A DNA stretch of 64,000 nt from Bacteroidota bacterium (GTDB lineage: Bacteria; Bacteroidota; Bacteroidia; JABEUT01), in the NCBI GenBank assembly GCA_013288345.1, contig JABDCA010000001.1, positions 141,532 through 205,531 on the forward strand, in the 5' to 3' direction. This document shows, in pieces, positions 51,667 to 58,671 of this stretch. Below the pieces are notes generated by a model. The model saw nothing but the letters and a program-made list of their open reading frames with translations. It had not been told where the DNA came from and did not search any database. Every line of letters starts with the position of its first letter. Position 1 is the first letter of the stretch. Both the position numbers and the translations under genes were made by a program.

Positions 51667-52959
51667 ATGCTGAAAAGAAAAGAATCTGAAAAGCTATTTG
51701 AAAAAGCAAAAACATATTTTCCGGGTGGAGTAAACTCTCCTGTACGGGCGTTTAAATCGGTCGGCGGAACACCTTTGTTCATTGACCAAGGAAGCGGTTC
51801 GCGTATATGGGATGCTGATGGCAACGAATATATTGACTATTGCTGTTCGTGGGGGCCACTTATACTGGGCCATTGCTACCCAGCGGTGGTAAACAAAGTA
51901 AAAAAGGCGATTGATAAAGGAATGTCGTTTGGTGCGCCTACCCGTTTAGAAAATGAATTAGCAGAACTGATACTGAAGAACAACAGCAATATTGAAAAGA
52001 TACGTTTTGTAAGTTCAGGTACCGAGGCCGTAATGTCGGCTATACGTTTAGCACGTGGCTATACCAAACGAAACAAAATAATTAAGTTCGATGGTTGCTA
52101 CCATGGCCACAACGATTCGCTTCTGGTAAAAGCCGGTTCGGGATTAGCTACATTCGGGCTTTCCTCTTCGGCAGGAATACCGGAAGCCTTTGCAAGAGAA
52201 ACTATTGTACTTCCGCTGAATGATGAAAAGGCAGTTAAAAAAGCTTTTTCGTTATATAAGAATGATATTGCCTGCATTATCATAGAGCCTGTTCCGGCTA
52301 ACAATGGCTTGCTGTTACAAAAGCGGGCGTTCTTAGAATTCCTTGCCGATATATGTGCAGCGAAAGGCAGTCTTTTAATTTTTGATGAAGTAATTTCAGG
52401 TTTCCGTATTGGCTTTGAGGGTGCAGCAGGTTATTATAATATTCAACCTGATATTGTTACTTATGGTAAAATAATTGGCGGTGGTATGCCTGTAGGTGCT
52501 TATGGCGCAAAGAATGAAGTAATGAAACACATATCGCCTGATGGTAATGTGTATCAGGCAGGAACCTTATCGGGCAACCCAGTTGCTATGGCAGGTGGTA
52601 TAGCCCAACTTACGGAATGTCTTAAACCCGGTTTTTATGAAAAGCTGGAAAAGAAAACCAAACGCCTTGTAAATGGTATTATGGATGGCGTACTTTCAGA
52701 TGACGGCTTTCGCATATTTTCTATTGGCTCCATTTTCTGGCCGGCGTTTACTCATAAAAAAGAAATTACGAAGTCTTCAGACATTGATGCAAAGAGTATG
52801 GAGAAATTCAAAAAATTGCATGCTGCACTTTTAGAAAGAAAGATTTACCTGGGGCCATCAGGTTACGAAGTAGGTTTTGTATCTTCCACCCATACCGATA
52901 GAGATATTGATATTACAATCAAGGCGTTTCGGGAGGCGTTGAAAATTGCGTTGCAATAA
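51667..52959 (+). CDS. hemL: Glutamate-1-semialdehyde 2,1-aminomutase
   Basis: A 430-residue PLP enzyme that converts glutamate-1-semialdehyde to 5-aminolevulinate, an early heme step. The start (KRKESEKLFEKAKTYFPGGV) and NSPVRAFKSVGG are typical of HemL. FVSSGTEAVMSAIRLARGYT, IFDEVISGFR and YGKIIGGGMPVG (PLP Lys268) are the PLP-binding motifs. A frame extends 51 bp upstream, but homologous length and the common start favour the ATG at 51667. No other heme gene is nearby. It is followed 15 bp later by an unrelated AT-rich gene cassette. Confidence 0.94.
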   Translation: MLKRKESEKLFEKAKTYFPGGVNSPVRAFKSVGGTPLFIDQGSGSRIWDADGNEYIDYCCSWGPLILGHCYPAVVNKVKKAIDKGMSFGAPTRLENELAELILKNNSNIEKIRFVSSGTEAVMSAIRLARGYTKRNKIIKFDGCYHGHNDSLLVKAGSGLATFGLSSSAGIPEAFARETIVLPLNDEKAVKKAFSLYKNDIACIIIEPVPANNGLLLQKRAFLEFLADICAAKGSLLIFDEVISGFRIGFEGAAGYYNIQPDIVTYGKIIGGGMPVGAYGAKNEVMKHISPDGNVYQAGTLSGNPVAMAGGIAQLTECLKPGFYEKLEKKTKRLVNGIMDGVLSDDGFRIFSIGSIFWPAFTHKKEITKSSDIDAKSMEKFKKLHAALLERKIYLGPSGYEVGFVSSTHTDRDIDITIKAFREALKIALQ

Positions 52960-52974
52960 GCCAATTTTTAAAAC

Positions 52975-53958
52975 ATGAGAAAAAAATTGCAAACATCAAC
53001 ACATATCTCCTCAACTGCATCCAAAACCAAGGTTAAAACTAGTGGGCAGGCGATAAAGCTTTCTAAATCACATATAAATAAAAAAAGGAAAGCAGTTTCT
53101 AAGGCCAATATATTTTTTTGGAATATCAGACCTCGGCCAACTCTTGAGCAATTAAAACTTTTATCAATCAGTATAGAACATTATGCTCCTGATATTGTAT
53201 GTATTGCAGAAGGTACATCATCGAAAGAAAAATGCAAAAAACTTTTGAAAACTTTTGAAAAACTCAAATACTCGTGTTATTATTCTCCACTATCAATAAA
53301 AAATAAAAGTCTTGGACTACCTTATAAATTCAAACCACTTGGCTTGAAAATCTTTGTTAAGGATAAAAATATTATTGCTGAACCATTTAGCTTTTCTGAC
53401 CAAAGAGCAAATGGCAGAATTATACAGATTAAGATAAAAAATGGAAAAGACTATGATTCGATTATTTTCATACATAATAAAGCAAAAAAAGGTGGAAAAG
53501 AATGGAATGATTATCAACGGGATACTCTTAGTCAACTAAAGGATATGCTATACGTAGGTAAAGCAGCTAGAGCTTCTAAAAGAAGTTTAATACTTGGTGA
53601 TTTCAACTTGGAGCCCTGGGATCACATACTTCGAAGCAAGGTATATATGAATACTTTTTTTCTAAATAACCATTATTCGATTTCAAAAAGAGAAAAAAAG
53701 GAGAGAATATATTTTAACCCTATTTCAAATGATCTCCATAATTCAAAAATCACTAATTTGGGGGGTACTTTTTATTCCAATTCAGACGGTTGGGCATTAT
53801 TTGATTTTGTTCTGTACGACAAAGATGAATCAAAAATAAATTATGAAATCATTAAATCAATTGGGAAAATAGATATACTTAATAATAATGCCACTCAAAC
53901 TAAATCATTTCTAAATTTCGATTTTGATCATCTACCAATACTAGTTACATTAAAATAA
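52975..53958 (+). CDS. Endonuclease/exonuclease/phosphatase (EEP) family protein
   Basis: A 327-residue protein of the EEP fold (DNase I, exonuclease III, synaptojanin). After a Lys-rich N-terminus (1-44) come FFWNIR (Asn50), CIAEG (Glu79), FIHNKAK (His167), LILGDFN (Asp209, Asn211), LFDFVLYD (Asp277) and FDFDHLPI (Asp318, His319). All catalytic positions of the family are therefore present, so it is probably an active Mg2+-dependent nuclease or phosphatase. The substrate is not predictable. It is strongly AT-rich, follows hemL after 15 bp and leads into an unknown gene after 6 bp. I see no secretion signal. Confidence 0.8.
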   Translation: MRKKLQTSTHISSTASKTKVKTSGQAIKLSKSHINKKRKAVSKANIFFWNIRPRPTLEQLKLLSISIEHYAPDIVCIAEGTSSKEKCKKLLKTFEKLKYSCYYSPLSIKNKSLGLPYKFKPLGLKIFVKDKNIIAEPFSFSDQRANGRIIQIKIKNGKDYDSIIFIHNKAKKGGKEWNDYQRDTLSQLKDMLYVGKAARASKRSLILGDFNLEPWDHILRSKVYMNTFFLNNHYSISKREKKERIYFNPISNDLHNSKITNLGGTFYSNSDGWALFDFVLYDKDESKINYEIIKSIGKIDILNNNATQTKSFLNFDFDHLPILVTLK

Positions 53959-53964
53959 AAGACT

Positions 53965-54447
53965 ATGAAAAAACTAAGCTTGACATTCCTAGAAGAATCG
54001 CATGAGGAGAATAATCCTATTTACAATATTCTTGTTAAATATGGAAATCAAATTACAAATTATGCTAAAGACTATTTTAGTTCAATAGTCACAACAACTT
54101 CAGTGGAAGGCGTATTTAAAGAATTTTCCTTATATATTATTGTTCCTGATATTGGTTTTGAATATCGAACTCTAAATGTAGAAATTATAAATATTGATGA
54201 AGTGCAAGTCAATTTATACACTTTAAAAACAAATCAAGTAGAGCCTTTTAAAGTGAATATTTCTAAAGGATATGGAAAATTAGATGCTAAAATAGCAGAC
54301 CTACTCAATAGACCATTAATAAATTACTCTTTTAAATTTCTCGTTAACCAAGTTAAAATAAAAAAAGAATATAGAAGAAGTATATCAATGAAAAGTAAAC
54401 TAAGCGATGACATCTCGAATAAAGATTTACTTTCTGATGATTTTTAA
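53965..54447 (+). CDS. Hypothetical protein, partner of the EEP gene
   Basis: A 160-residue protein that I do not recognise. It begins MKKLSLTFLEESHEENNPIY, has an acidic N-terminal part, a beta-rich middle (FSLYIIVPDIGFEYRTLNVE) and a tail rich in Lys, Asp and Ser (SMKSKLSDDISNKDLLSDDF). It has no membrane helix or signal peptide. The 6-bp spacing from the EEP gene and the shared AT-rich composition suggest the two are one operon and act together. Whether it inhibits, targets or senses for the nuclease is unknown. Confidence 0.7.
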   Translation: MKKLSLTFLEESHEENNPIYNILVKYGNQITNYAKDYFSSIVTTTSVEGVFKEFSLYIIVPDIGFEYRTLNVEIINIDEVQVNLYTLKTNQVEPFKVNISKGYGKLDAKIADLLNRPLINYSFKFLVNQVKIKKEYRRSISMKSKLSDDISNKDLLSDDF

Positions 54448-54673
54448 TAATTACATTTTGAAAATTAGACCTGTTGAAAATTAATTTATCTTTTTATTAC
54501 ATATAATAACTATATTATTTAAATTTGCGTTGTAGTACATCACCCTACCCACTCCCTGTCTGCCAACAGGCAGGCTTTCCCAAAGAGGGGCAGGAATAAA
54601 ATCTGTTCTTTGATTTAATAGCTTCATTTGTATAGTTTCATGAATGAAGGAGGTAAAAAAAAATGCTCTAGTA

Positions 54674-54698
54674 CGACATGGAGCGACATAAAACGACA
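54674..54698 (+). repeat. Three 10-bp-phased CGACA pentamers
   Basis: CGACA occurs at 54674, 54684 and 54694, exactly 10 bp apart (CGACATGGAG, CGACATAAAA, CGACA). They are on one face of the helix, as in an array of protein-binding sites. Confidence 0.75.
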
Positions 54699-54701
54699 GG
54701 A

Positions 54702-54797
54702 CAGGGGTAACAAAAAACAAGGTATTTTCTGAGCCTAAGTACTCATAATCAATAAGTTGATGGGTAACACAAACTAAAATGTGGGTACCCACTTTAA
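54702..54797 (+). other. Copy 2 of the non-coding module, ending in GTGGGTACCCAC
   Basis: It starts CAGGGGTAACAAAA, contains AATCAATAAGTTGATGGGTA, and ends in the perfect palindrome GTGGGTACCCAC (54781-54792) followed by TTTAA. Order and spacing match the copy at 55074-55170: CAGGGG to palindrome is 79 bp here and 80 bp there. Confidence 0.65.
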
Positions 54798-54809
54798 TTC
54801 AATTAAGAA

Positions 54810-54859
54810 TTATTCGTATCTCATTTATTTATTATTGAACTCATGAGGGCTACGCCGTT
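54810..54859. repeat. Solo copy of the 50-bp repeat
   Basis: It aligns without gaps to 12551-12600 with about eight mismatches. It is flanked by a 10-bp direct repeat AATTAAGAAT at 54801-54810 and 54870-54879, which may be a target-site duplication or simple AT-rich sequence. Confidence 0.75.
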
Positions 54860-54919
54860 ACGAATTAAAAATTAAGAATCAAAGACCTTTGCATGCTCTA
54901 CCGACCGTTGTTTTGGGGC

Positions 54920-54993
54920 TATATGTTTTCTTAGTGAGGCTTTGTGTGTCTTTTCTTGGTGTTCTTTGTGGTAAAAATCTTTGCGGCTTTGCG
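54920..54993. repeat. Degenerate CACGGAG-type repeat, reverse orientation
   Basis: TCTTAGTGAGGCTTTGTGTG, CTTGGTGTTCTTTGTGGT and CTTTGCGGCTTTGCGAG read as degenerate tandem phrases that correspond in reverse to the CACGGAG fragments at 18781-18826. Confidence 0.4.
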
Positions 54994-55013
54994 AGAAATA
55001 TTTCATTTATGAG

Positions 55014-55043
55014 AGTGAAAAATAAAAGCAGTAACCGCCAGTT
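55014..55043 (+). repeat. Direct repeat, left copy, flanking module copy 3
   Basis: AGTGAAAAATAAAAGC (55014-55029) followed after 4 bp by ACCGCCAGTT (55034-55043). The same two blocks, with a 5-bp spacer, occur at 55180-55210, where ACCGCCAGTT is the 3' end of the redoxin gene. The pair is attL/attR-like. Confidence 0.7.
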
Positions 55044-55170
55044 TCCGCCAAAAACCGCCATTTATGAATCGGGCAGGGGTTTACAAAATGAGATTATTTT
55101 TTGAATTTATGCAATTGAAAACCAATAAATTAAGGGTTTACAGGGCGGTAAAAGTGTATACCCACTTTTT
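55035..55170 (+). other. Three phased CCGCC pentamers plus copy 3 of the module
   Basis: CCGCC occurs at 55035, 55045 and 55055, 10 bp apart. CAGGGGTTTACAAAA follows at 55074, then ACCAATAAATTAAGGGTTTA, GGCGG, and TAAAAGTGTATACCCAC (55150-55166) with CACTTTTT pairing back to AAAAGTG. The layout mirrors the CGACA module before it and 18850-18949. Confidence 0.7.
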
Positions 55171-55179
55171 TAAGTGAAA

Positions 55180-55210
55180 AGTGAAAAATAAAAGCTCTAT
55201 ACCGCCAGTT
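55180..55210 (+). repeat. Direct repeat, right copy, overlapping the redoxin gene end
   Basis: AGTGAAAAATAAAAGC (55180-55195) plus ACCGCCAGTT (55201-55210). The latter encodes, on the minus strand, the last codons of the redoxin gene (QLAV). Confidence 0.7.
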
Positions 55211-56168
55211 GCTCAATTACAGGGAAAATAGTATCGGGTGTAAGTATTGAGCCCGGCCTATGAGGGTTTGTTGTATACAGCAGTATACCATTAATGTCTA
55301 CTAAAAAAGATGCAGGCAAAGGTATTCCATCGCCATATTTAGCGCTAGAATTATTGGACTGAAACATCATTCCGTAAGCTTTAGCAACCTCTGCTTTATC
55401 ATCACAAAGCATTTTATAATCGAGCCCCAGCCGCACAACCATTTCATGATTCACTCCAATAGAATCTGGCCCGATAGCCAATAACATTATATTTTTCTCT
55501 GCAAATTTCTCTTTATACTTTTCATATGTACGCAGCATAATGTGGCAAGTTGGGCACCAATCTCCCCGAACAAAAATGAGTAATACATGACGCTTTGCTT
55601 TATAATCTGATAGGGATACCTGGTTATTATCCTGATCTGTTAAGGTGAAGCCGGGTGCAGGCTTACCAAGGTCAATGGTAAATTTACGTACCACTGACCT
55701 GAGCGCTTTATAGTCTTGATTCATAGTTATGACCATATATGTATTAAAGGCTATAAGTGGTATAGGGAATACCCAACCCATCCAACCATTACTATAAAGT
55801 AAATTTCCGGCCACATAAAAGCCACTACCTAAAGCATAAAATAAGGGCTCCATCCATCCTATTTCAGTATGAGCTAAACGCTCAAAAAAAAGCGTTCTCA
55901 TACCTATCATAAGCGAAAAAAAGAAAATACCGGCTGCCAAAAATGGAGGTGCTCCTTTAAGCCCCATTGCATATCCTGCAATAAGTGCAGCAAAAAAGAA
56001 AAAATAAAACTGCCACTTTTGGGTTATTTTCTTGACCGCTAGTGCTGAGAACATATAAGCAACAATACCTAAGGCTGAAGCTGCAATATCATTCTTAAGC
56101 AGTATGAAAGCAATTGATGCTAAGGTGCTTAAAATTGCAACTGAAAGTATAATAGAATTTTTGTTCAT
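55197..56168 (-). CDS. Membrane-anchored peroxiredoxin/redoxin-like protein
   Basis: A 323-residue protein. The N-terminal half has about five membrane helices (LSTLASIAFILLKNDIAASA ... FFAALIAGYAMGLKGAPPFL ... PLIAFNTYMVITM). The C-terminal half (from about 170) is an AhpC/TSA-redoxin domain: LGKPAPGFTLTDQDNNQVSL, then GDWCPTCHIML, whose C-P-T-C pair is the active site. This is a membrane-tethered thiol peroxidase or thiol reductase, with the redox domain on one side of the inner membrane. The substrate is unknown. Its 3' end is duplicated in the adjacent non-coding module region. Confidence 0.82.
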   Translation of the reverse strand: MNKNSIILSVAILSTLASIAFILLKNDIAASALGIVAYMFSALAVKKITQKWQFYFFFFAALIAGYAMGLKGAPPFLAAGIFFFSLMIGMRTLFFERLAHTEIGWMEPLFYALGSGFYVAGNLLYSNGWMGWVFPIPLIAFNTYMVITMNQDYKALRSVVRKFTIDLGKPAPGFTLTDQDNNQVSLSDYKAKRHVLLIFVRGDWCPTCHIMLRTYEKYKEKFAEKNIMLLAIGPDSIGVNHEMVVRLGLDYKMLCDDKAEVAKAYGMMFQSNNSSAKYGDGIPLPASFLVDINGILLYTTNPHRPGSILTPDTIFPVIEQLAV

Positions 56169-56208
56169 TCAGGCAGATTATACTTTACGAAAATAATAAT
56201 TTTTCATC

Positions 56209-56216
56209 TAATTTTG
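56209..56216 (+). promoter_or_regulatory. Putative -7 element of the SprT-like gene
   Basis: TAATTTTG matches TAnnTTTG and ends 4 nt before the GTG at 56221. Confidence 0.35.
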
Positions 56217-56220
56217 CAGC

Positions 56221-56856
56221 GTGACCCAATTAGATAGGAACAAATCTGTTTTAGCAAAATACATTCCTGAAACCGCTATAGATACTATAGCTAATTGGGT
56301 GTATACTTTCGATTTTAAATTGAAGATAACAAAATCGAGGGCTTCGAAATATGGCGACTATCGCCCGCCATTTAAGGGAAAGAATCACCAGATAACAATT
56401 AACCACGACCTGAATAAATATGCTTTCCTGATTACACTGGTGCATGAAATTGCACACCTGAGTGCATGGAAAAAACATGGTAACAATATTCAAAGCCATG
56501 GTAAGGAATGGAAACATGAGTACCGTGTTTTACTACATCCCTTTTTAAATGAAACTGTATTCCCGTCTGATATTATTGCTGCATTAAAAGCATATATGCA
56601 CGACCCGGCTGCATCGGTTTGTAATGACAGGAGCCTTTTTAAGATTTTAAATAAATATAACACCAAACAAGACAATCTGAGTTTGTTAGAGGATCTTCCT
56701 TTGCAAACAGTTTTTGAGACCACAGGCAACGAGCAATTCATTAAGCAAAAGAAAATTCGTACCCGTTACTTATGCACTAAAATAAGTACCAAGCAAGAAT
56801 ACCTGTTCCATGGCTTATCGCAGGTAAAGCCGATAAGTAAAGAATTACTTAACTAA
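56221..56856 (+). CDS. SprT-like zinc metalloprotease
   Basis: A 211-residue cytosolic protein of the SprT-like family (SPRTN/Wss1-related). The zincin motif HEIAH lies at 75-79 within ITLVHEIAHLSAW, and the third ligand His is in SHGKEWK (about 93). The catalytic Glu is present. The C-terminal part (TRYLCTKISTKQ) has a single Cys only, so the zinc ribbon of larger relatives is reduced. In eukaryotes the family degrades proteins crosslinked to DNA; bacterial roles are little studied. It starts with GTG, and its 3' end overlaps the convergent aldehyde dehydrogenase by 12 bp. Confidence 0.85.
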   Translation: MTQLDRNKSVLAKYIPETAIDTIANWVYTFDFKLKITKSRASKYGDYRPPFKGKNHQITINHDLNKYAFLITLVHEIAHLSAWKKHGNNIQSHGKEWKHEYRVLLHPFLNETVFPSDIIAALKAYMHDPAASVCNDRSLFKILNKYNTKQDNLSLLEDLPLQTVFETTGNEQFIKQKKIRTRYLCTKISTKQEYLFHGLSQVKPISKELLN

Positions 56857-58257
56857 AATGCGGGGCTCCATCATTTCCATGATGGCATAACGGACACCTT
56901 CACGGCCAAGGCCTGAATCTTTTACGCCGCCATAAGGCATGTGGTCGGCACGGAAACTTGGCATATCATTTAATATTACTCCACCTACGTTCAGGTTATT
57001 AAAAGCATAGTCGGCCTCGCTAACTGAATTGGTAAATACACCAGCTTGTAAGCCGAACTTTGAGTTGTTTACTTTTTCAACGGCTTCTTCAAATGTGGTA
57101 AATGAATCGAGTATAACCACAGGACCAAATACTTCTTCGGCACAAACTTTCATATCGTCTTTAGCGCCAGTAATTATTGTAGGAAGATAAAAACCACCTT
57201 CTTTTTTACCACCACAAACAAGATTCGCTCCGGCATCTATAGCTTCTGCCACCCAAGCCTCTACCCTATCTGCATTAGCCTGATCTATCATTACCGATAC
57301 GTCAGTCTCAGTATCTTTGGGGTCTCCGTACTTAAGCGCTTCAGCACCTTTTTTAAATGCAGCAGTAAATGCTTCAAAAATATCTTTATGAATAAAAAAG
57401 CGCTGTGCATGTATACATATCTGCCCTGAATAGGAGAATCCGGCTACAAGGCTTTTCTTTACTACCTCATCTATATTTGCCTTGGCAGTTACAATAACAG
57501 CAGCATTGCCGCCCAACTCGAGCAGTACTCGTTTTTTGCCTGCGTTCTTTTTCATTTCCCAACCCACATCAGCGGAGCCGGTAAACGAAAGCACATTAAA
57601 ACGTTCGTCCAAAACCATTTTGTTGCCACTCTTCCTATCCATAGGCAATACCGAAAATGCACCGGCAGGAAGATTTGTTTTAGCAATGATCTTAGCCAGT
57701 TCTAACGATGATAGTGGAGTTGAAGAAGCAGGCTTGAGTATTATAGGGCATCCTGCTGCAATAGCCGGAGCCACTTTATGCGCAACCAGATTAATAGGGA
57801 AGTTAAATGGAGTAATACCTGCTACTAATCCTGAAGGAAAATATTTCACCAATCCCTCTTTTTTATTTCCGGCAGGTGTCCAGTCAATCGACATATATTC
57901 TTTAGGAAGGCGTTTAGCTTCTTCTGCTGCAACCAAAAATGTTTGTGCGGCTCTGTCTACTTCAGCCAATGCATAACGTATTGGTTTTGCTGATTCGTAA
58001 CACAATGTTTCGGCCAATAACTGGCGCGAAGAGGTTATAGCATCAGAAATGGAACGAAGTATAGTATACCTTTCATAGGCAGGCATCTCTGCCATTTGCT
58101 TACGGCAAGCAAGGGCTTTGTTTATAGCGGTTTCATATTGCTCGTCCGATGCCTGATAAGTACGGGCAAAAGCATATTCCTTAAATGGATTGTAAACATC
58201 TAAAACTTTAGCGCTTTTCTCGAAACTGCCTGCAATATATATTGGGTATTCAAGCAT
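56845..58257 (-). CDS. NAD(P)+-dependent aldehyde dehydrogenase
   Basis: A 470-residue cytosolic enzyme that oxidises an aldehyde to the acid. FNFPINLVAH (Asn152), ILKPASSTPLS (Lys175), SFTGSADVG, VLLELGGNAA (general base Glu247) and SGQICIHAQR (catalytic Cys281) are all present. The C-terminal EVFGPVV and GLGREGVRYAIMEM are typical of the lactaldehyde/succinate-semialdehyde/GAPN branch; the substrate cannot be set from sequence. It is a single-gene unit. Confidence 0.93.
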   Translation of the reverse strand: MLEYPIYIAGSFEKSAKVLDVYNPFKEYAFARTYQASDEQYETAINKALACRKQMAEMPAYERYTILRSISDAITSSRQLLAETLCYESAKPIRYALAEVDRAAQTFLVAAEEAKRLPKEYMSIDWTPAGNKKEGLVKYFPSGLVAGITPFNFPINLVAHKVAPAIAAGCPIILKPASSTPLSSLELAKIIAKTNLPAGAFSVLPMDRKSGNKMVLDERFNVLSFTGSADVGWEMKKNAGKKRVLLELGGNAAVIVTAKANIDEVVKKSLVAGFSYSGQICIHAQRFFIHKDIFEAFTAAFKKGAEALKYGDPKDTETDVSVMIDQANADRVEAWVAEAIDAGANLVCGGKKEGGFYLPTIITGAKDDMKVCAEEVFGPVVILDSFTTFEEAVEKVNNSKFGLQAGVFTNSVSEADYAFNNLNVGGVILNDMPSFRADHMPYGGVKDSGLGREGVRYAIMEMMEPRILVK

Positions 58258-58309
58258 GAAATAAGAAAATTAAGGCCTCTTATGACTATAAAATCTATAC
58301 AATTCAGCC

Positions 58310-58666
58310 TCAGTTAGGCTTTTGGGCAGGCGTAGCTGTTCCGCCGGTAGCAGGCGCACTAGGCTTTTGTTGCTGCTGTTGCTGAGGAAGATTAATATCG
58401 GCCGCCTTATCTTTAGTAGTAGATACTCCTGTACCACTGCTTGGAGTACTTGCGAAGAAAGAACTGGCCAAACTAAATACCAACAGAGCTATAGCAAGCA
58501 CCCAGGTTGCTTTTTCTAAAAAGTCGGTTGTTCTGCGAACACCTAATATTTGGTTTGATCCGCCAAATGATGAAGATAATCCTCCACCCTTTGAATCTTG
58601 TATAAGTACAACAAGTATTAACAGTATGCAGACAATAACTGTAAGTATTTCAAGAATCGTTTCCAT
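58310..58666 (-). CDS. secG: Protein translocase subunit SecG
   Basis: A 118-residue inner-membrane protein of the SecYEG channel. Two helices (about 1-22, TVIVCILLILVVLIQDSKGG, and 52-72, ATWVLAIALLVFSLASSFFA) enclose GLSSSFGGSNQILG, which is the SecG loop signature. The C-terminal 45 residues are a Gln/Pro/Ala-rich tail that is longer than in E. coli SecG (110 residues in total). It follows the TPR-tailed gene by 5 bp and is probably in one operon with it. Confidence 0.93.
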   Translation of the reverse strand: METILEILTVIVCILLILVVLIQDSKGGGLSSSFGGSNQILGVRRTTDFLEKATWVLAIALLVFSLASSFFASTPSSGTGVSTTKDKAADINLPQQQQQQKPSAPATGGTATPAQKPN

Positions 58667-58671
58667 GGTAT

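Larger units (their letters stand above)
54448..55196. other. Repeat-rich non-coding region, 749 bp
   Basis: No gene is convincing here. Short frames (54481-54792, 54879-55061 minus; 54889-55104 plus) translate repeat sequence. From left to right the region holds a CCTGTCTGCCAACAGGCAGG repeat (54554-54574), two related modules with phased pentamers and palindromes, a solo 50-bp repeat and a degenerate CACGGAG-type repeat. It probably marks the site of a lost mobile element. Confidence 0.7.

Noticed and set aside
52975-54447. Toxin-antitoxin pair
   Set aside because: The layout fits loosely, but the first protein is a large EEP enzyme and the second has no antitoxin-like DNA-binding or known inhibitor features; there is not enough evidence to call it.
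54481-54792. Minus-strand gene of 103 residues
   Set aside because: It translates an interspersed repeat (ESLPVGRQGVG) and the palindromic module, and shows no conserved domain or start context.
54879-55104. Small genes on both strands
   Set aside because: They are translations of degenerate CACGGAG-type repeats and phased CCGCC sites.
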